Part shown: positions 16,326 through 24,165 of the stretch, piece after piece | How the letters are laid out: each line of letters opens with the position of its first letter | How positions within the stretch are numbered: the first letter of the stretch is position 1 | Source of the DNA: an uncultured Collinsella sp. | GTDB lineage: Bacteria > Actinomycetota > Coriobacteriia > Coriobacteriales > Coriobacteriaceae | DNA: 31,929 nucleotides | Direction: 5' to 3' | Assembly (NCBI GenBank): GCA_934646965.1 | Contig: CAKUEZ010000015.1 | Location: forward strand, 1-31,929 | Translations under genes and position numbers: made by a program | Notes under the pieces: generated by a model | Database searches by the model: none | What the model saw: the letters and a program-made list of their open reading frames with translations, nothing else | What the model was told of the DNA's origin: nothing

Positions 16326-17267
16326 GTGCCGGCGAACAAGGAACATACCGAAGCTACTCCCTCGTCGCTCGCTGTGGCGGCGGGGGAGTATCTCGATTAC
16401 CTCGCGGTCGAGCGGGGTTTGGCGCGCAACACGATTGCGGCCTACCGTCGTGACCTGACCACGTACTGCGCTTATCTGGAGCGGGCGGGCATCGCGTCTT
16501 TTGAAGAGGTGACCCGTCAGGTCGTGGAAGGCTTTGTCGCCGATCGCCGCGACGGAGGCTATTCCGATGCCTCGGTGGAGCGCGCGCTTGCGGCCGTGAA
16601 GGGCCTGCACGCCTTTTTGGTACGTGATGGGGTCGTAGCCCAAAATCCGACGGCGGCGCTGCGCCTGCCCAAAAAGGCCGATCGCCTGCCGGAATACCTT
16701 TCAGTGGAAGATGTCTCTGCGCTGCTCGATCAGGACTTTCCCGAGGGCGAGATGGGATTGCGCGACCATGCCATTCTGGAAGTGCTCTACGGATGTGGCT
16801 TGCGCGTGAGTGAGCTGGTGGGGCTCGATGTGGGCGATATCCATATCGATGACGGGTTTGTCCTGGTGCGCGGTAAGGGCTCCAAGGAGCGTCTGGCCCC
16901 GTTGGTGGGAAGCGCGGCGCGTGCCTTGACGCACTATATAAGTGACGGGCGCGCTCTGTTGGCTGCCCATGCTCGCGGGGCGGAGACCTCGGCGGTCTTT
17001 TTAAATAAGAACGGACGTCGCCTGTCGCGCCAGGCCGTACATGCGATATGCGAGCGGTATGGGCGCCAGGTGGGGCTGGTGGGGCTCCATCCCCACACCT
17101 TGCGCCACTCCTTTGCCACCCACATGCTTGCGGGCGGCGCCGACCTGCGTGTACTGCAGGAGATTTTGGGCCATGCCGATATTTCGACCACGCAGGTCTA
17201 CACGCATGTCGACCGTACGCAGCTGACCGAGGTCTATCTGGCAGCTCACCCGCTGGCACATCGCTGA
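16326..17267 (+). CDS. xerD: Tyrosine recombinase XerD-like
   Basis: This is a site-specific recombinase expected to resolve chromosome dimers at dif during division. It is 313 aa from the GTG at 16326, with no close SD; translation is probably coupled to pyrG, whose stop is three bases upstream. The N-terminal SAM-like core-binding domain covers about 16-108. The catalytic domain carries the full active site: R160 (GCGLRVSEL), K184 (GKGSKER), H257 and R260 (HTLRHSFATHML), H283 (LGHADISTTQ) and the nucleophile Y292. The size and spacing fit XerD/XerC rather than a phage integrase, and no phage genes or att-like repeats are nearby. XerC is not excluded. Confidence 0.88.
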   Translation: MPANKEHTEATPSSLAVAAGEYLDYLAVERGLARNTIAAYRRDLTTYCAYLERAGIASFEEVTRQVVEGFVADRRDGGYSDASVERALAAVKGLHAFLVRDGVVAQNPTAALRLPKKADRLPEYLSVEDVSALLDQDFPEGEMGLRDHAILEVLYGCGLRVSELVGLDVGDIHIDDGFVLVRGKGSKERLAPLVGSAARALTHYISDGRALLAAHARGAETSAVFLNKNGRRLSRQAVHAICERYGRQVGLVGLHPHTLRHSFATHMLAGGADLRVLQEILGHADISTTQVYTHVDRTQLTEVYLAAHPLAHR

Positions 17268-17287
17268 CCTGCAAAGTTATTGGTATT

Positions 17288-17360
17288 GGGGGACGGGCTC
17301 CAGATTGTCGCCGTGTGCTAGTTCACACGTTTTGGCAATCTGGGGCCCCGTCCCATTTTT
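17288..17360 (+). terminator. Long structured terminator after xerD
   Basis: Three nested stems are stacked: GGGACGGG/CCCGTCCC (17290-17297 with 17347-17354), CCAGATTG/CAATCTGG (17300-17307 with 17336-17343) and an inner CGTGTG/CACACG. ATTTTTC follows. It closes the pyrG-xerD unit before the dcw cluster. Confidence 0.85.
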
Positions 17361-17520
17361 CGCCACTCACCGTCGCGGTGGTGGGCCGCGTGTGCCGTAT
17401 GTGGGGGAGTTTGGGGGCGATGTGAACGGCGTGTAAAGGGGCCAAAAATTCGCCTCAAGGTCAACTTGAAGGTTGAGGTTGAAAGGCGGGGTGCTACAGG
17501 TGGCATCCCGTCTTTACAGT

Positions 17521-17540
17521 AAACACAACATATTGTGTTT
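17521..17540. promoter_or_regulatory. 20-bp palindrome, possible operator
   Basis: AAACACAA (17521-17528) and TTGTGTTT (17533-17540) form a perfect inverted repeat around CATA. It is AT-rich inside a GC-rich spacer and lies about 80 bp upstream of the mraZ -35. It could bind a dimeric regulator; it does not match any operator that I recognise with confidence. Confidence 0.4.
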
Positions 17541-17598
17541 TCGAACATATGCTCGGGGGTGGCGCTCTATATTTCGGGGGTGGAGTGGCGGGGCGAGG

Positions 17599-17651
17599 TG
17601 GGGGAAGGGGTGGGGAAAGGTGTTGAAAAATGGGGCGGTTCCCCATATTAT
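17599..17651 (+). promoter_or_regulatory. mraZ/dcw promoter overlapping a candidate MraZ operator
   Basis: TTGAAA (17623-17628) and TATTAT (17646-17651) are 17 bp apart, a good sigma-70-type promoter 69 bp before mraZ. TGGGG occurs at 17599, 17611 and 17631, with TGTTG at 17621. The last three units are exactly 10 bp apart (five-base motif, five-base spacer), the arrangement reported for Escherichia coli MraZ (TGGGN repeats separated by 5 nt). The -35 lies within the middle unit, so MraZ bound here should block RNA polymerase. Confidence 0.65.
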
Positions 17652-17683
17652 TAATGGCGTCGACAGGCGGGGTGGTTCCCCGC
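17630..17683 (+). other. Two small look-alike hairpins around the mraZ transcription start
   Basis: ATGGGG-CGGTT-CCCCAT (17630-17646) and GCGGGG-TGGTT-CCCCGC (17667-17683) share the GGTTCCCC core and a 5-nt loop. The second would be in the mRNA leader, about 20 nt before the ribosome binding site. Confidence 0.4.
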
Positions 17684-17719
17684 GTACGTGCCATCTGAGT
17701 AACCGAGGGGAGGGCGCAC

Positions 17720-18154
17720 ATGGGAATGACTGGCGCATACGAGCGCAATCTCGATGCAAAAGGTCGTCTGTCCCTGCCTGCACCCCTTCGCGAGGAGCTT
17801 GGAGAGCACGTTCGCGTGTTCAAAGCCCTGGATGTCGATGCTCTGTACGTGTTCTCTGCCGAGGCCTTCGATAAGTGGGTCGAAGGACTCTTCGCGGGTC
17901 GCGAGGGCCACGAGGGTTTTAACCCGCGTGACATCAACGACCAGAAGCTCATGAGGGCGATCAACAAGCGCACCACGTCGATGGATGTGGACAGCGCGGG
18001 TCGTATCGGTCTTTCTGAGTCTCTCCGCAAGCAGGCGAACCTCGACCGCGAGGTCACGGTTGTGGGCAACTACGACCACCTTGAGGTTTGGGACCGCGCT
18101 ACGGCCGATGAGGACGATGACGACGAGGCCCTGCTGGACCTTTTCTTCTCGTAA
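17720..18154 (+). CDS. mraZ: MraZ transcriptional regulator
   Basis: MraZ is a nucleoid-associated, AbrB-like protein that represses its own operon in studied bacteria. The 144-aa protein has the two expected swapped-hairpin repeats, each with its DxxGR motif: YERNLDAKGRLSLPAPLRE near the N-terminus and MDVDSAGRIGLSESLRKQ around residues 88-105. A very acidic segment (DEDDDDEALLDLFFS) ends the protein. The ATG at 17720 follows GAGGGGAGGG. It is the first gene of the division cluster and is preceded by the TGGGG-type repeats it would be expected to bind. Confidence 0.95.
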   Translation: MGMTGAYERNLDAKGRLSLPAPLREELGEHVRVFKALDVDALYVFSAEAFDKWVEGLFAGREGHEGFNPRDINDQKLMRAINKRTTSMDVDSAGRIGLSESLRKQANLDREVTVVGNYDHLEVWDRATADEDDDDEALLDLFFS

Positions 18155-18174
18155 GGGCAAGGCACGAGTAACGG

Positions 18175-19140
18175 ATGGAGCGTGGGATCTTGACACAAGA
18201 ATATCGGCATGAACCTGTCATGCTCGGCGAAGTGCTTGAGTCGCTGCAGCTAAAGAGCGGCTCCGTCGTCTGCGATTGCACCCTTGGCGGTGCCGGCCAT
18301 TCGGTAAAGATGGCCGCGCAGGTGGGGGAGACGGGTCTTTTGCTCGGCGTCGATCAGGATGACATGGCCCTTGAGGCCGCTGGCGCCCGTCTGGACCGCG
18401 AGGTTCCCGGCGTTCCGCATCAGCTGCTGAAGGGCAACTTCGGCGACTTGGACGAGCTGCTTTGCTCGGCCGAGGTGCCCGGGGTCGATGGCTTCCTGTT
18501 CGACTTGGGCGTTTCGTCACCGCAACTCGATATCCCTGGCAGGGGCTTTTCGTATAACGAGGACGCCCCATTGGACATGCGGATGGATCCGGGTAATAAC
18601 ACCTTAAACGCAGCTGAGGTCATCAACACCTATAACGAACACGACCTCGCCCGGATTCTACGCGTCTACGGCGAAGAGAAGTTCGCCTCGCAGATCGCGC
18701 GCGAGATCGTGCGCCGCCGTGAGCAAGAGCCGATTGAAACCACTGGCCAGTTTGTCGAGATCATCAAGGCTGGTATCCCCGCTGCCGCTCGTCGACATGG
18801 CGGACACCCGGCCAAGAAAAGTTTCCAGGCCATTCGCATCGAGGTCAATCATGAGCTCGATGTGCTCGAGCGAGGGCTTGACGCCGCCACCAGGTGGCTC
18901 AACCCGGGCGGACGCATTTGCGTCATCTCGTATCACTCGCTCGAGGACCGTATCGTAAAGAACCACTTTAAGGAGATGAGCCAGGGGTGCACGTGTCCGC
19001 CGGAGATTCCGGTGTGCGTGTGCGGCAACGTGCCGATACTCAAGGTCATCACCCGCAAACCCTTGGTTGCCCAACCCGAAGAGGTTGAGCGCAACCCTCG
19101 GGCGAGATCAGCCAAGATCCGCGTGGCGGAGCGCTTGTAG
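18175..19140 (+). CDS. rsmH: 16S rRNA (cytosine(1402)-N4)-methyltransferase RsmH
   Basis: The enzyme N4-methylates C1402 of 16S rRNA using SAM. The 321-aa product has the motif DCTLGGAGHS (34-43) for SAM binding, GVDQD (58-62), LFDLGVSSPQLD (108-119) and the substrate loop PLDMRMD (132-138), with YHSLEDRIVK near the C-terminus. Two starts are plausible: ATG 18175, with no good SD, and TTG 18190, which has GGAG nine bases upstream and gives the family-like beginning M-T-Q-E-Y-R-H-E-P-V-M. It lies 20 bases after mraZ in the usual dcw order. Confidence 0.95.
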   Translation: MERGILTQEYRHEPVMLGEVLESLQLKSGSVVCDCTLGGAGHSVKMAAQVGETGLLLGVDQDDMALEAAGARLDREVPGVPHQLLKGNFGDLDELLCSAEVPGVDGFLFDLGVSSPQLDIPGRGFSYNEDAPLDMRMDPGNNTLNAAEVINTYNEHDLARILRVYGEEKFASQIAREIVRRREQEPIETTGQFVEIIKAGIPAAARRHGGHPAKKSFQAIRIEVNHELDVLERGLDAATRWLNPGGRICVISYHSLEDRIVKNHFKEMSQGCTCPPEIPVCVCGNVPILKVITRKPLVAQPEEVERNPRARSAKIRVAERL

Positions 19141-19230
19141 CGTAACGCGCGCGATATTGGACCTCCCGCTCGTACCACAAACGAAGCTTAAACACACTAC
19201 CAACGTACTCGGGATGGGAGGCGGCATATC

Positions 19231-19701
19231 ATGGGCTATAACACCTCAAACGCAGCAGTCGCCTATGATATGAACGCCATGCCCGCCTACCGTGAGGCAC
19301 CGCAGGCTCCCGTTGCTCCCCGCGAGCAGCGCACGCCGCGCTTTGATGTCTATACGGGCGCGGGCCGTCAGGCAAACCAGGTGGTAAGCCCGGTTTTCAT
19401 GAGCGTTCTTAAAACGTTTTGCATCATTGCGGCCATCTTCATGACGATCGGCGTCGCACGCGTGGCACTTGCCGGCGTTACGGCCCAGGTGCTCAACAGC
19501 AACGCCGCGCTTACCAACACGCTCGAGAAGGCGACCGACGAGAGCTCTGACCTTGAGGTCATGCACTCTGTTTATGGTGCCGATACGCGAATTCGCGATC
19601 TTGCGGGCGCTTATGGCATGGTGGAGCCCAGCGAGAGCGTTACACTTGACTTTTCGCAGGATGCAGCCGCGGGCGCCAGCGCGACCGCGACCGCTCAGTA
19701 A
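19231..19701 (+). CDS. ftsL: FtsL-like septum protein
   Basis: This small bitopic protein (156 aa) has the FtsL plan: a cytoplasmic tail of about 55 residues, one membrane helix (about 57-80, VLKTFCIIAAIFMTIGVARVALA), then a helical segment (ALTNTLEKATDESSDLEVMHS) that could form a coiled coil. It ends in an Ala/Thr-rich tail. FtsL sequences are poorly conserved, so the call rests mainly on topology and on the position between rsmH and the PBP gene. The expected role is in the FtsQLB complex that activates septal FtsWI. GGGAGG before ATG 19231 supports the start. Confidence 0.7.
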   Translation: MGYNTSNAAVAYDMNAMPAYREAPQAPVAPREQRTPRFDVYTGAGRQANQVVSPVFMSVLKTFCIIAAIFMTIGVARVALAGVTAQVLNSNAALTNTLEKATDESSDLEVMHSVYGADTRIRDLAGAYGMVEPSESVTLDFSQDAAAGASATATAQ

Positions 19702-19718
19702 CAAGACGGTAGCTGAGT

Positions 19719-21584
19719 ATGACAAATGACTATCGCCGCGGTCCCGACGGGAATCGCGGTTCTGGGCGTCCCTCTTCGCGGGGACGCTCTGGTTATCAAG
19801 GAGCGGGCCGGCCATCTTACAACGCCGGGCCGTCTCGTGGCAATGACCCCGTGTCGCGTCTCCGCGGCTCGAATGGTCCTCAAATGCATAACACCAGGCC
19901 GCGTAAGAGCTCGACGACCGAATGGCTCACGGGCACGCCGCTGCCCCGTCGTAATGCTGTCTTGAGCGTGATCGGGATCGGCATGGGCCTGGGCGCCCTT
20001 CGCCTTGCCGACTATCAAATCGTGGAAGCCGATAAGCTGCGCGATCGCGCCGACGCGCGTCGCCTGCTTGCGCAGACGCTGTACGCCAAGCGCGGTACCA
20101 TCTACGACCGCAACGGCAATGTGCTGACCTCGTCGGTCGAGTGCCGCAATGTCGCCGTGAACCCGCAGCTGGTCGAGGATGTGGACAAGACGGTGTCGGC
20201 GTTGGTCAAGGCGACGGGAATCGATAAAAAGACCTGCCGCGAGCTCGTCGATTCGGACGGCACCTGGGTGTATATCAAACGCCAGGTGGACGAGGACGAT
20301 GCCGCTGTGCTGGAGAAGAAGAATCTGCCCGGCGTGCTCTTTGAGCAGGCCATGAAGCGCGTGTACCCCTACGGCAACCTTGCGTCGCAGGTGCTGGGCG
20401 TGGTGAACGTGGATAACGATGGCCTGACGGGCCTCGAAAAGCAGTACAACAAGCTTTTGACCGGAACCAACGGTTCGCTGGTGCGCGAGCGCGCGAGGGA
20501 CGGTAGCTATATCGCGGGCGGTGCCTATAAAAAGGTGCCAGCGGTCGACGGCGTGGATATCGTGACGACGCTCGACGTCAACATCCAGCGCGCGGCCGAG
20601 GACGCTCTGGCCGAGGCGGTCGAGAAGACCAAGGCCAAGAACGGCTCGGCGCTGGTGACGGACCCCACGACGGGTGAGATTTTGGCGGCGTGCTCGTATC
20701 CCACGTATGACCAGACCGATCTGGAGAACGCCAAGACCGAGGATATGAACCTTCGCCTCGTCACCGATGCCTACGAGCCCGGATCGGTCTTTAAAACACT
20801 TGTGGCCGGTACCGGTTTTGACCTGGGTGCCGTGCGTTCGAGCACGTCGTTTGAGGTGCCGGCGAGCATTAAGGTGGGCGACGACACCGTAACCGATGCC
20901 GATAAACGCGACTACACCATGACCATGGACGTGCGCGAGATGATGCGCCGTTCGTCCAACGTGGGCTTTGTTTTGGTGGGGCGCAAGATCGGTGCCGATG
21001 ATTTTGCCACCTATGTGGACAAGTGGGGCATTGGTCACAGCTCGGGCGTCGATTTTCCGGGTGAGAGCCTGGGCATCGTCAAAGAACGCGACCAGTATGA
21101 TGGTGCCACGCTGGGCTCGATGAGCTTTGGCCAGGCGCTGTCCGTCTCGCCGATTGAGATCGCGCGTGCCGTGGGCGGTATCGCCAACGGCGGTGTGATG
21201 ATGACCCCGCACTTCTATAAGTCCAGTAAGGGCGACGAGAAGGACTGGGGCGATGGCGAGCGTGCGATTTCGGAAGATGCCGCCTCCCAGGTGACATCGT
21301 GCATGCAGACGGTCGTATCCGAAGGTACGGGCGTGGGCGGTGCGGTGGACGGCTACGACGTCGCGGGCAAGACCGGTACGGCGGAGCGCGCGGACGAAAA
21401 CGGCGGGTACCTCAAGGAGAACTACATGTCTTCCTTCATGGGCTTTGCGCCGGCTCAGTCGCCCAAGGTGCTGTGCTACATCACGCTTGACGGCACGCCG
21501 AGCGGCTCGGATGCCGCCGCGGTTCCGTTTCAAAGCATTATGGCCAACGCGCTCGATGTTCTGGGCATCCCGCGTACCAAGTAG
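19719..21584 (+). CDS. ftsI: Class B penicillin-binding protein, septal transpeptidase (FtsI/PBP3 type)
   Basis: The protein cross-links septal peptidoglycan with FtsW. It is 621 aa. Residues 1-75 are a disordered Gly/Arg/Ser-rich cytoplasmic tail, followed by one membrane helix (about 79-97). A pedestal/dimerisation domain begins with the RGTIYDRNGNVL motif (125-136). The transpeptidase domain has S356 in EPGSVFK (SxxK), SSN at 412-414 and KTG at 551-553, so all three catalytic motifs are intact. No PASTA domain follows. The start at 19719 has a weak ribosome binding site, suggesting coupling to ftsL, 17 bases upstream. Confidence 0.93.
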   Translation: MTNDYRRGPDGNRGSGRPSSRGRSGYQGAGRPSYNAGPSRGNDPVSRLRGSNGPQMHNTRPRKSSTTEWLTGTPLPRRNAVLSVIGIGMGLGALRLADYQIVEADKLRDRADARRLLAQTLYAKRGTIYDRNGNVLTSSVECRNVAVNPQLVEDVDKTVSALVKATGIDKKTCRELVDSDGTWVYIKRQVDEDDAAVLEKKNLPGVLFEQAMKRVYPYGNLASQVLGVVNVDNDGLTGLEKQYNKLLTGTNGSLVRERARDGSYIAGGAYKKVPAVDGVDIVTTLDVNIQRAAEDALAEAVEKTKAKNGSALVTDPTTGEILAACSYPTYDQTDLENAKTEDMNLRLVTDAYEPGSVFKTLVAGTGFDLGAVRSSTSFEVPASIKVGDDTVTDADKRDYTMTMDVREMMRRSSNVGFVLVGRKIGADDFATYVDKWGIGHSSGVDFPGESLGIVKERDQYDGATLGSMSFGQALSVSPIEIARAVGGIANGGVMMTPHFYKSSKGDEKDWGDGERAISEDAASQVTSCMQTVVSEGTGVGGAVDGYDVAGKTGTAERADENGGYLKENYMSSFMGFAPAQSPKVLCYITLDGTPSGSDAAAVPFQSIMANALDVLGIPRTK

Positions 21585-21708
21585 GGGGTTGCCATATTTG
21601 GTGCGTTCATTGTTTAAACTAAAGGGTGTTCACACGCCCTGCACCACGCATAGGTGGCGCTGGGATACAATACGCCGGTAGCATTATTAGGTATATAGGG
21701 GAGCTGCA

Positions 21709-23133
21709 ATGATAGAGATCGCCGTCAACAACCTCGCGGCCGCAACAGGGGCCCGAACCGTGACGGAAGAAGTCGATCGAGTTTGTCGCGGGTGCGTTAT
21801 CGACTCGCGTCAGGTTGAGGAAGGGACGATTTTTGTCGCCTTCCCGGGCGAAAAGGTCGACGGTAACGATTTTGCTCCTCGGGCCATCGAGTCGGGTGCC
21901 GGCGCGGTCGTGCTTACCCGCGAGCCCGATGACGACTTGCTTTCGCTTGCGCAGGACAAGGGCTGTGCCGTCCTGCTGACGGATGATCCCGAGGAGTTTT
22001 TGCTGCGCCTGGCACATGCCTACCGCACGCAACTCGGCTGCCTGGTCATTGGTATCACCGGCTCGATCGGTAAGACCACGACCAAGGACGTACTCGCCGC
22101 GGTTCTTTCCAAGCGCTATCGCGTTTGGGCAACCAAGGGCAATTTCAACAATCTGATCGGCATGCCGCTCACGGTGCTCTCCGCCCCGGCCGATACCGAG
22201 GTTCTGGTGCTCGAGATGGGCATGAACCATTTCCACGAGATTGAGCGCTTGTCTCAGTCGGCCAATCCCAATTTTGCCATCGTGACCAAGATCGGCACCT
22301 CTCATATCGGCATTTTGGGCAGCCGCGAGAATATTGCGCGCGCCAAGTCCGAGATTGTCCAGGGCATGCGTACTGCCGATGATTTCTCACCGCTGCTTGT
22401 GCTTGGCGGCGAGGATGACTTTACCCCGTTCATCCGCGATACGTTTGCCGCGCCCGCGGGCGTCGATGTGATGCTTGCCGGCGTTTCGGATGATGATGAG
22501 GTCTGCGCGCGCGACATTCGCGTCGACGACGAGGGCCGTCCGGTCTTCACGCTCGATTTTGGTGCAGGCGAGAGCATCGAGACCATGCTTGCCATTCCCG
22601 GTGCGCAGTCTGTCCCCAACGCCGTAAAGGCTGCCGCGGTCGGCATTCGCCTGGGCGTGACGCCGGAGCAGATCGATGCCGCCTTTAGGGGGCTGACGAT
22701 CACCGGTCATCGCCAGGAGATCAAGCGCGCCGCCAGCGGTGCGCGCATCATCGACGACTCGTATAACGCGAGTGCAGAGTCCATGGCTGCCGGTCTTGAC
22801 CTGCTGTGCTCGCTTATCTGCGACGGCTCGCGCATGGCGATCTTGGGTGAGATGGGCGAGATGGGCGACGAGGCCGCACGCATGCACGAGCTCGTGGGCG
22901 CCTATGCCGCGGCCAAGAAACTCGACATGCTGGTGTGCGTGGGCGGCGAGCTCGCTACGCTCATGGCCGATTCTGCCCGCATGATGGGCATGGACGAGGA
23001 CCGTATCCAGGTGTTCGCCGATTATCAGCAGGTGCTCGACCGCATGGGCGGCGCGCTCGAGAAGGACGACGTCGTACTGGTCAAGGGTTCCCGCTTTGTT
23101 GAGCTCGACCGCTTTGTGGAAGGTGTGTGCTAG
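21709..23133 (+). CDS. murF: UDP-N-acetylmuramoyl-tripeptide--D-alanyl-D-alanine ligase
   Basis: MurF adds D-Ala-D-Ala to the UDP-MurNAc tripeptide. The 474-aa product has the N-terminal uridine-binding domain (CRGCVIDSRQVEEGTIFVAF), the ATP loop GITGSIGKTTTK (115-126, K122), the KGNFNNLIGMPLT stretch typical of MurF, and DDSYNASAESM in the C-terminal part. GGGGAG is the ribosome binding site. The gene follows ftsI directly after a 124-nt gap that contains a GATACAAT -10-like sequence at about 21663. MurE, which makes MurF's substrate, is not between them as in many dcw clusters. Confidence 0.95.
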   Translation: MIEIAVNNLAAATGARTVTEEVDRVCRGCVIDSRQVEEGTIFVAFPGEKVDGNDFAPRAIESGAGAVVLTREPDDDLLSLAQDKGCAVLLTDDPEEFLLRLAHAYRTQLGCLVIGITGSIGKTTTKDVLAAVLSKRYRVWATKGNFNNLIGMPLTVLSAPADTEVLVLEMGMNHFHEIERLSQSANPNFAIVTKIGTSHIGILGSRENIARAKSEIVQGMRTADDFSPLLVLGGEDDFTPFIRDTFAAPAGVDVMLAGVSDDDEVCARDIRVDDEGRPVFTLDFGAGESIETMLAIPGAQSVPNAVKAAAVGIRLGVTPEQIDAAFRGLTITGHRQEIKRAASGARIIDDSYNASAESMAAGLDLLCSLICDGSRMAILGEMGEMGDEAARMHELVGAYAAAKKLDMLVCVGGELATLMADSARMMGMDEDRIQVFADYQQVLDRMGGALEKDDVVLVKGSRFVELDRFVEGVC

Positions 23134-23136
23134 CCC

Positions 23137-24156
23137 ATGTTCGGTAATCCCTCGTATCCCACGTATCAGGCCTTTTTGGGTCTTGGCATCGCCGCCGCCA
23201 TCGCGTTGCTGCTCATGCCGTGGTGGATCAAGCTGCTCAAGGTCGAAGGCATCGGCCAGCAGGTCCGTGCCGACGGTCCTAAGCGTCATCTGATTAAGCA
23301 GGGCACGCCCACCATGGGTGGCGTCGTCATTCTCGTCGCCATTTCGCTTACGTGCCTGTTGATGGGCAAGCTTACCACCGAGCTCGTGCTCGTGCTGCTT
23401 GCCACGCTGGCCACCGGCGTTCTGGGCCTCATCGACGACCTGACCTCCGTCACGCACGGCCGCTCGCTCGGCCTGACTCCTCACGCCAAGATGATCGGTC
23501 TGACCATCATCTGCGTCAGCTTTACCGTGCTTGCCGTCAATTGGTGCGGCGTCGCCCCCGAGATCCGTTTCCCCGGCGGCCTGGCGATTGACCTGGGCGT
23601 GCTTTCGACTACCATCTGCGGCTTCTCGTTCCCGTGGCTCTACATTGTATTTTGCTGGCTTATGATCGCCGGTCTTTCCAACGCCGTGAACCTGACCGAT
23701 GGCCTGGACGGCCTAGCCGGCGGCACCTCCATGATTGCCATGCTCGCGATGGCCGCTATGGCCTTTTTGCACGGCGACGTGAACCTGTCCATCTTCTGTA
23801 CGGCGTGTGCCGGCGCCTGCCTGGGCTTTTTGTGGTTCAACTGCTATCCGGCAAGCATCTTTATGGGTGACACCGGTTCACTGGCGCTGGGCGCGGCCTT
23901 TGCCTGCACGTCCATCATGACGAACACCGAGGTCGTCTCGCTTATCATCGGTGGCCTGTTTATTGCCGAGACCCTCTCGGTCATGATTCAGGTCGTCTAC
24001 TTCCACTTTACGCACAAGCGCGTCTTCCTTATGGCGCCCATCCATCATCATTTCGAAAAGAAGGGCTGGGCCGAGACCAAGGTCGTCATCCGTTTTTGGA
24101 TTGTCGCCGCGGCCTTTGGCGCCCTGGGCCTCGCTTTGTTCTTCCAGTTGGGATAG
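23137..24156 (+). CDS. mraY: Phospho-N-acetylmuramoyl-pentapeptide-transferase
   Basis: MraY makes lipid I by moving phospho-MurNAc-pentapeptide onto undecaprenyl phosphate in the membrane. The 339-aa product has about ten membrane segments. Family motifs are present: PTMGG (58-62), the metal/active-site pair D100-D101, NLTDGLDGL (185-193), FMGDTGS with D245, and PIHHHFE (301-307). Lysine normally follows the Asp pair in the DDxxK motif; here the aligned residue is Ser104 (DDLTSVTHGRSLGLT). It starts three bases after murF, so translation is probably coupled. Confidence 0.95.
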   Translation: MFGNPSYPTYQAFLGLGIAAAIALLLMPWWIKLLKVEGIGQQVRADGPKRHLIKQGTPTMGGVVILVAISLTCLLMGKLTTELVLVLLATLATGVLGLIDDLTSVTHGRSLGLTPHAKMIGLTIICVSFTVLAVNWCGVAPEIRFPGGLAIDLGVLSTTICGFSFPWLYIVFCWLMIAGLSNAVNLTDGLDGLAGGTSMIAMLAMAAMAFLHGDVNLSIFCTACAGACLGFLWFNCYPASIFMGDTGSLALGAAFACTSIMTNTEVVSLIIGGLFIAETLSVMIQVVYFHFTHKRVFLMAPIHHHFEKKGWAETKVVIRFWIVAAAFGALGLALFFQLG

Positions 24157-24165
24157 TGGTCTTTC

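Larger units (their letters stand above)
17268..17719 (+). other. Gene-free region upstream of the dcw cluster
   Basis: The 452 bases hold the xerD terminator, a G-rich stretch with TGGGG repeats, a 20-bp palindrome, the mraZ promoter and a leader. Open frames crossing it have no ribosome binding sites and are products of the skewed G-rich sequence. Confidence 0.75.

Noticed and set aside
16326..17267. Phage or integron integrase marking an integrated element
   Set aside because: Length, motif spacing and coupling to pyrG fit a housekeeping XerD/XerC, and there are no phage genes or flanking direct repeats.
19695..21533. 612-codon minus-strand frame antisense to ftsI
   Set aside because: Arg/His-rich shadow translation; the plus strand has all three transpeptidase motifs.
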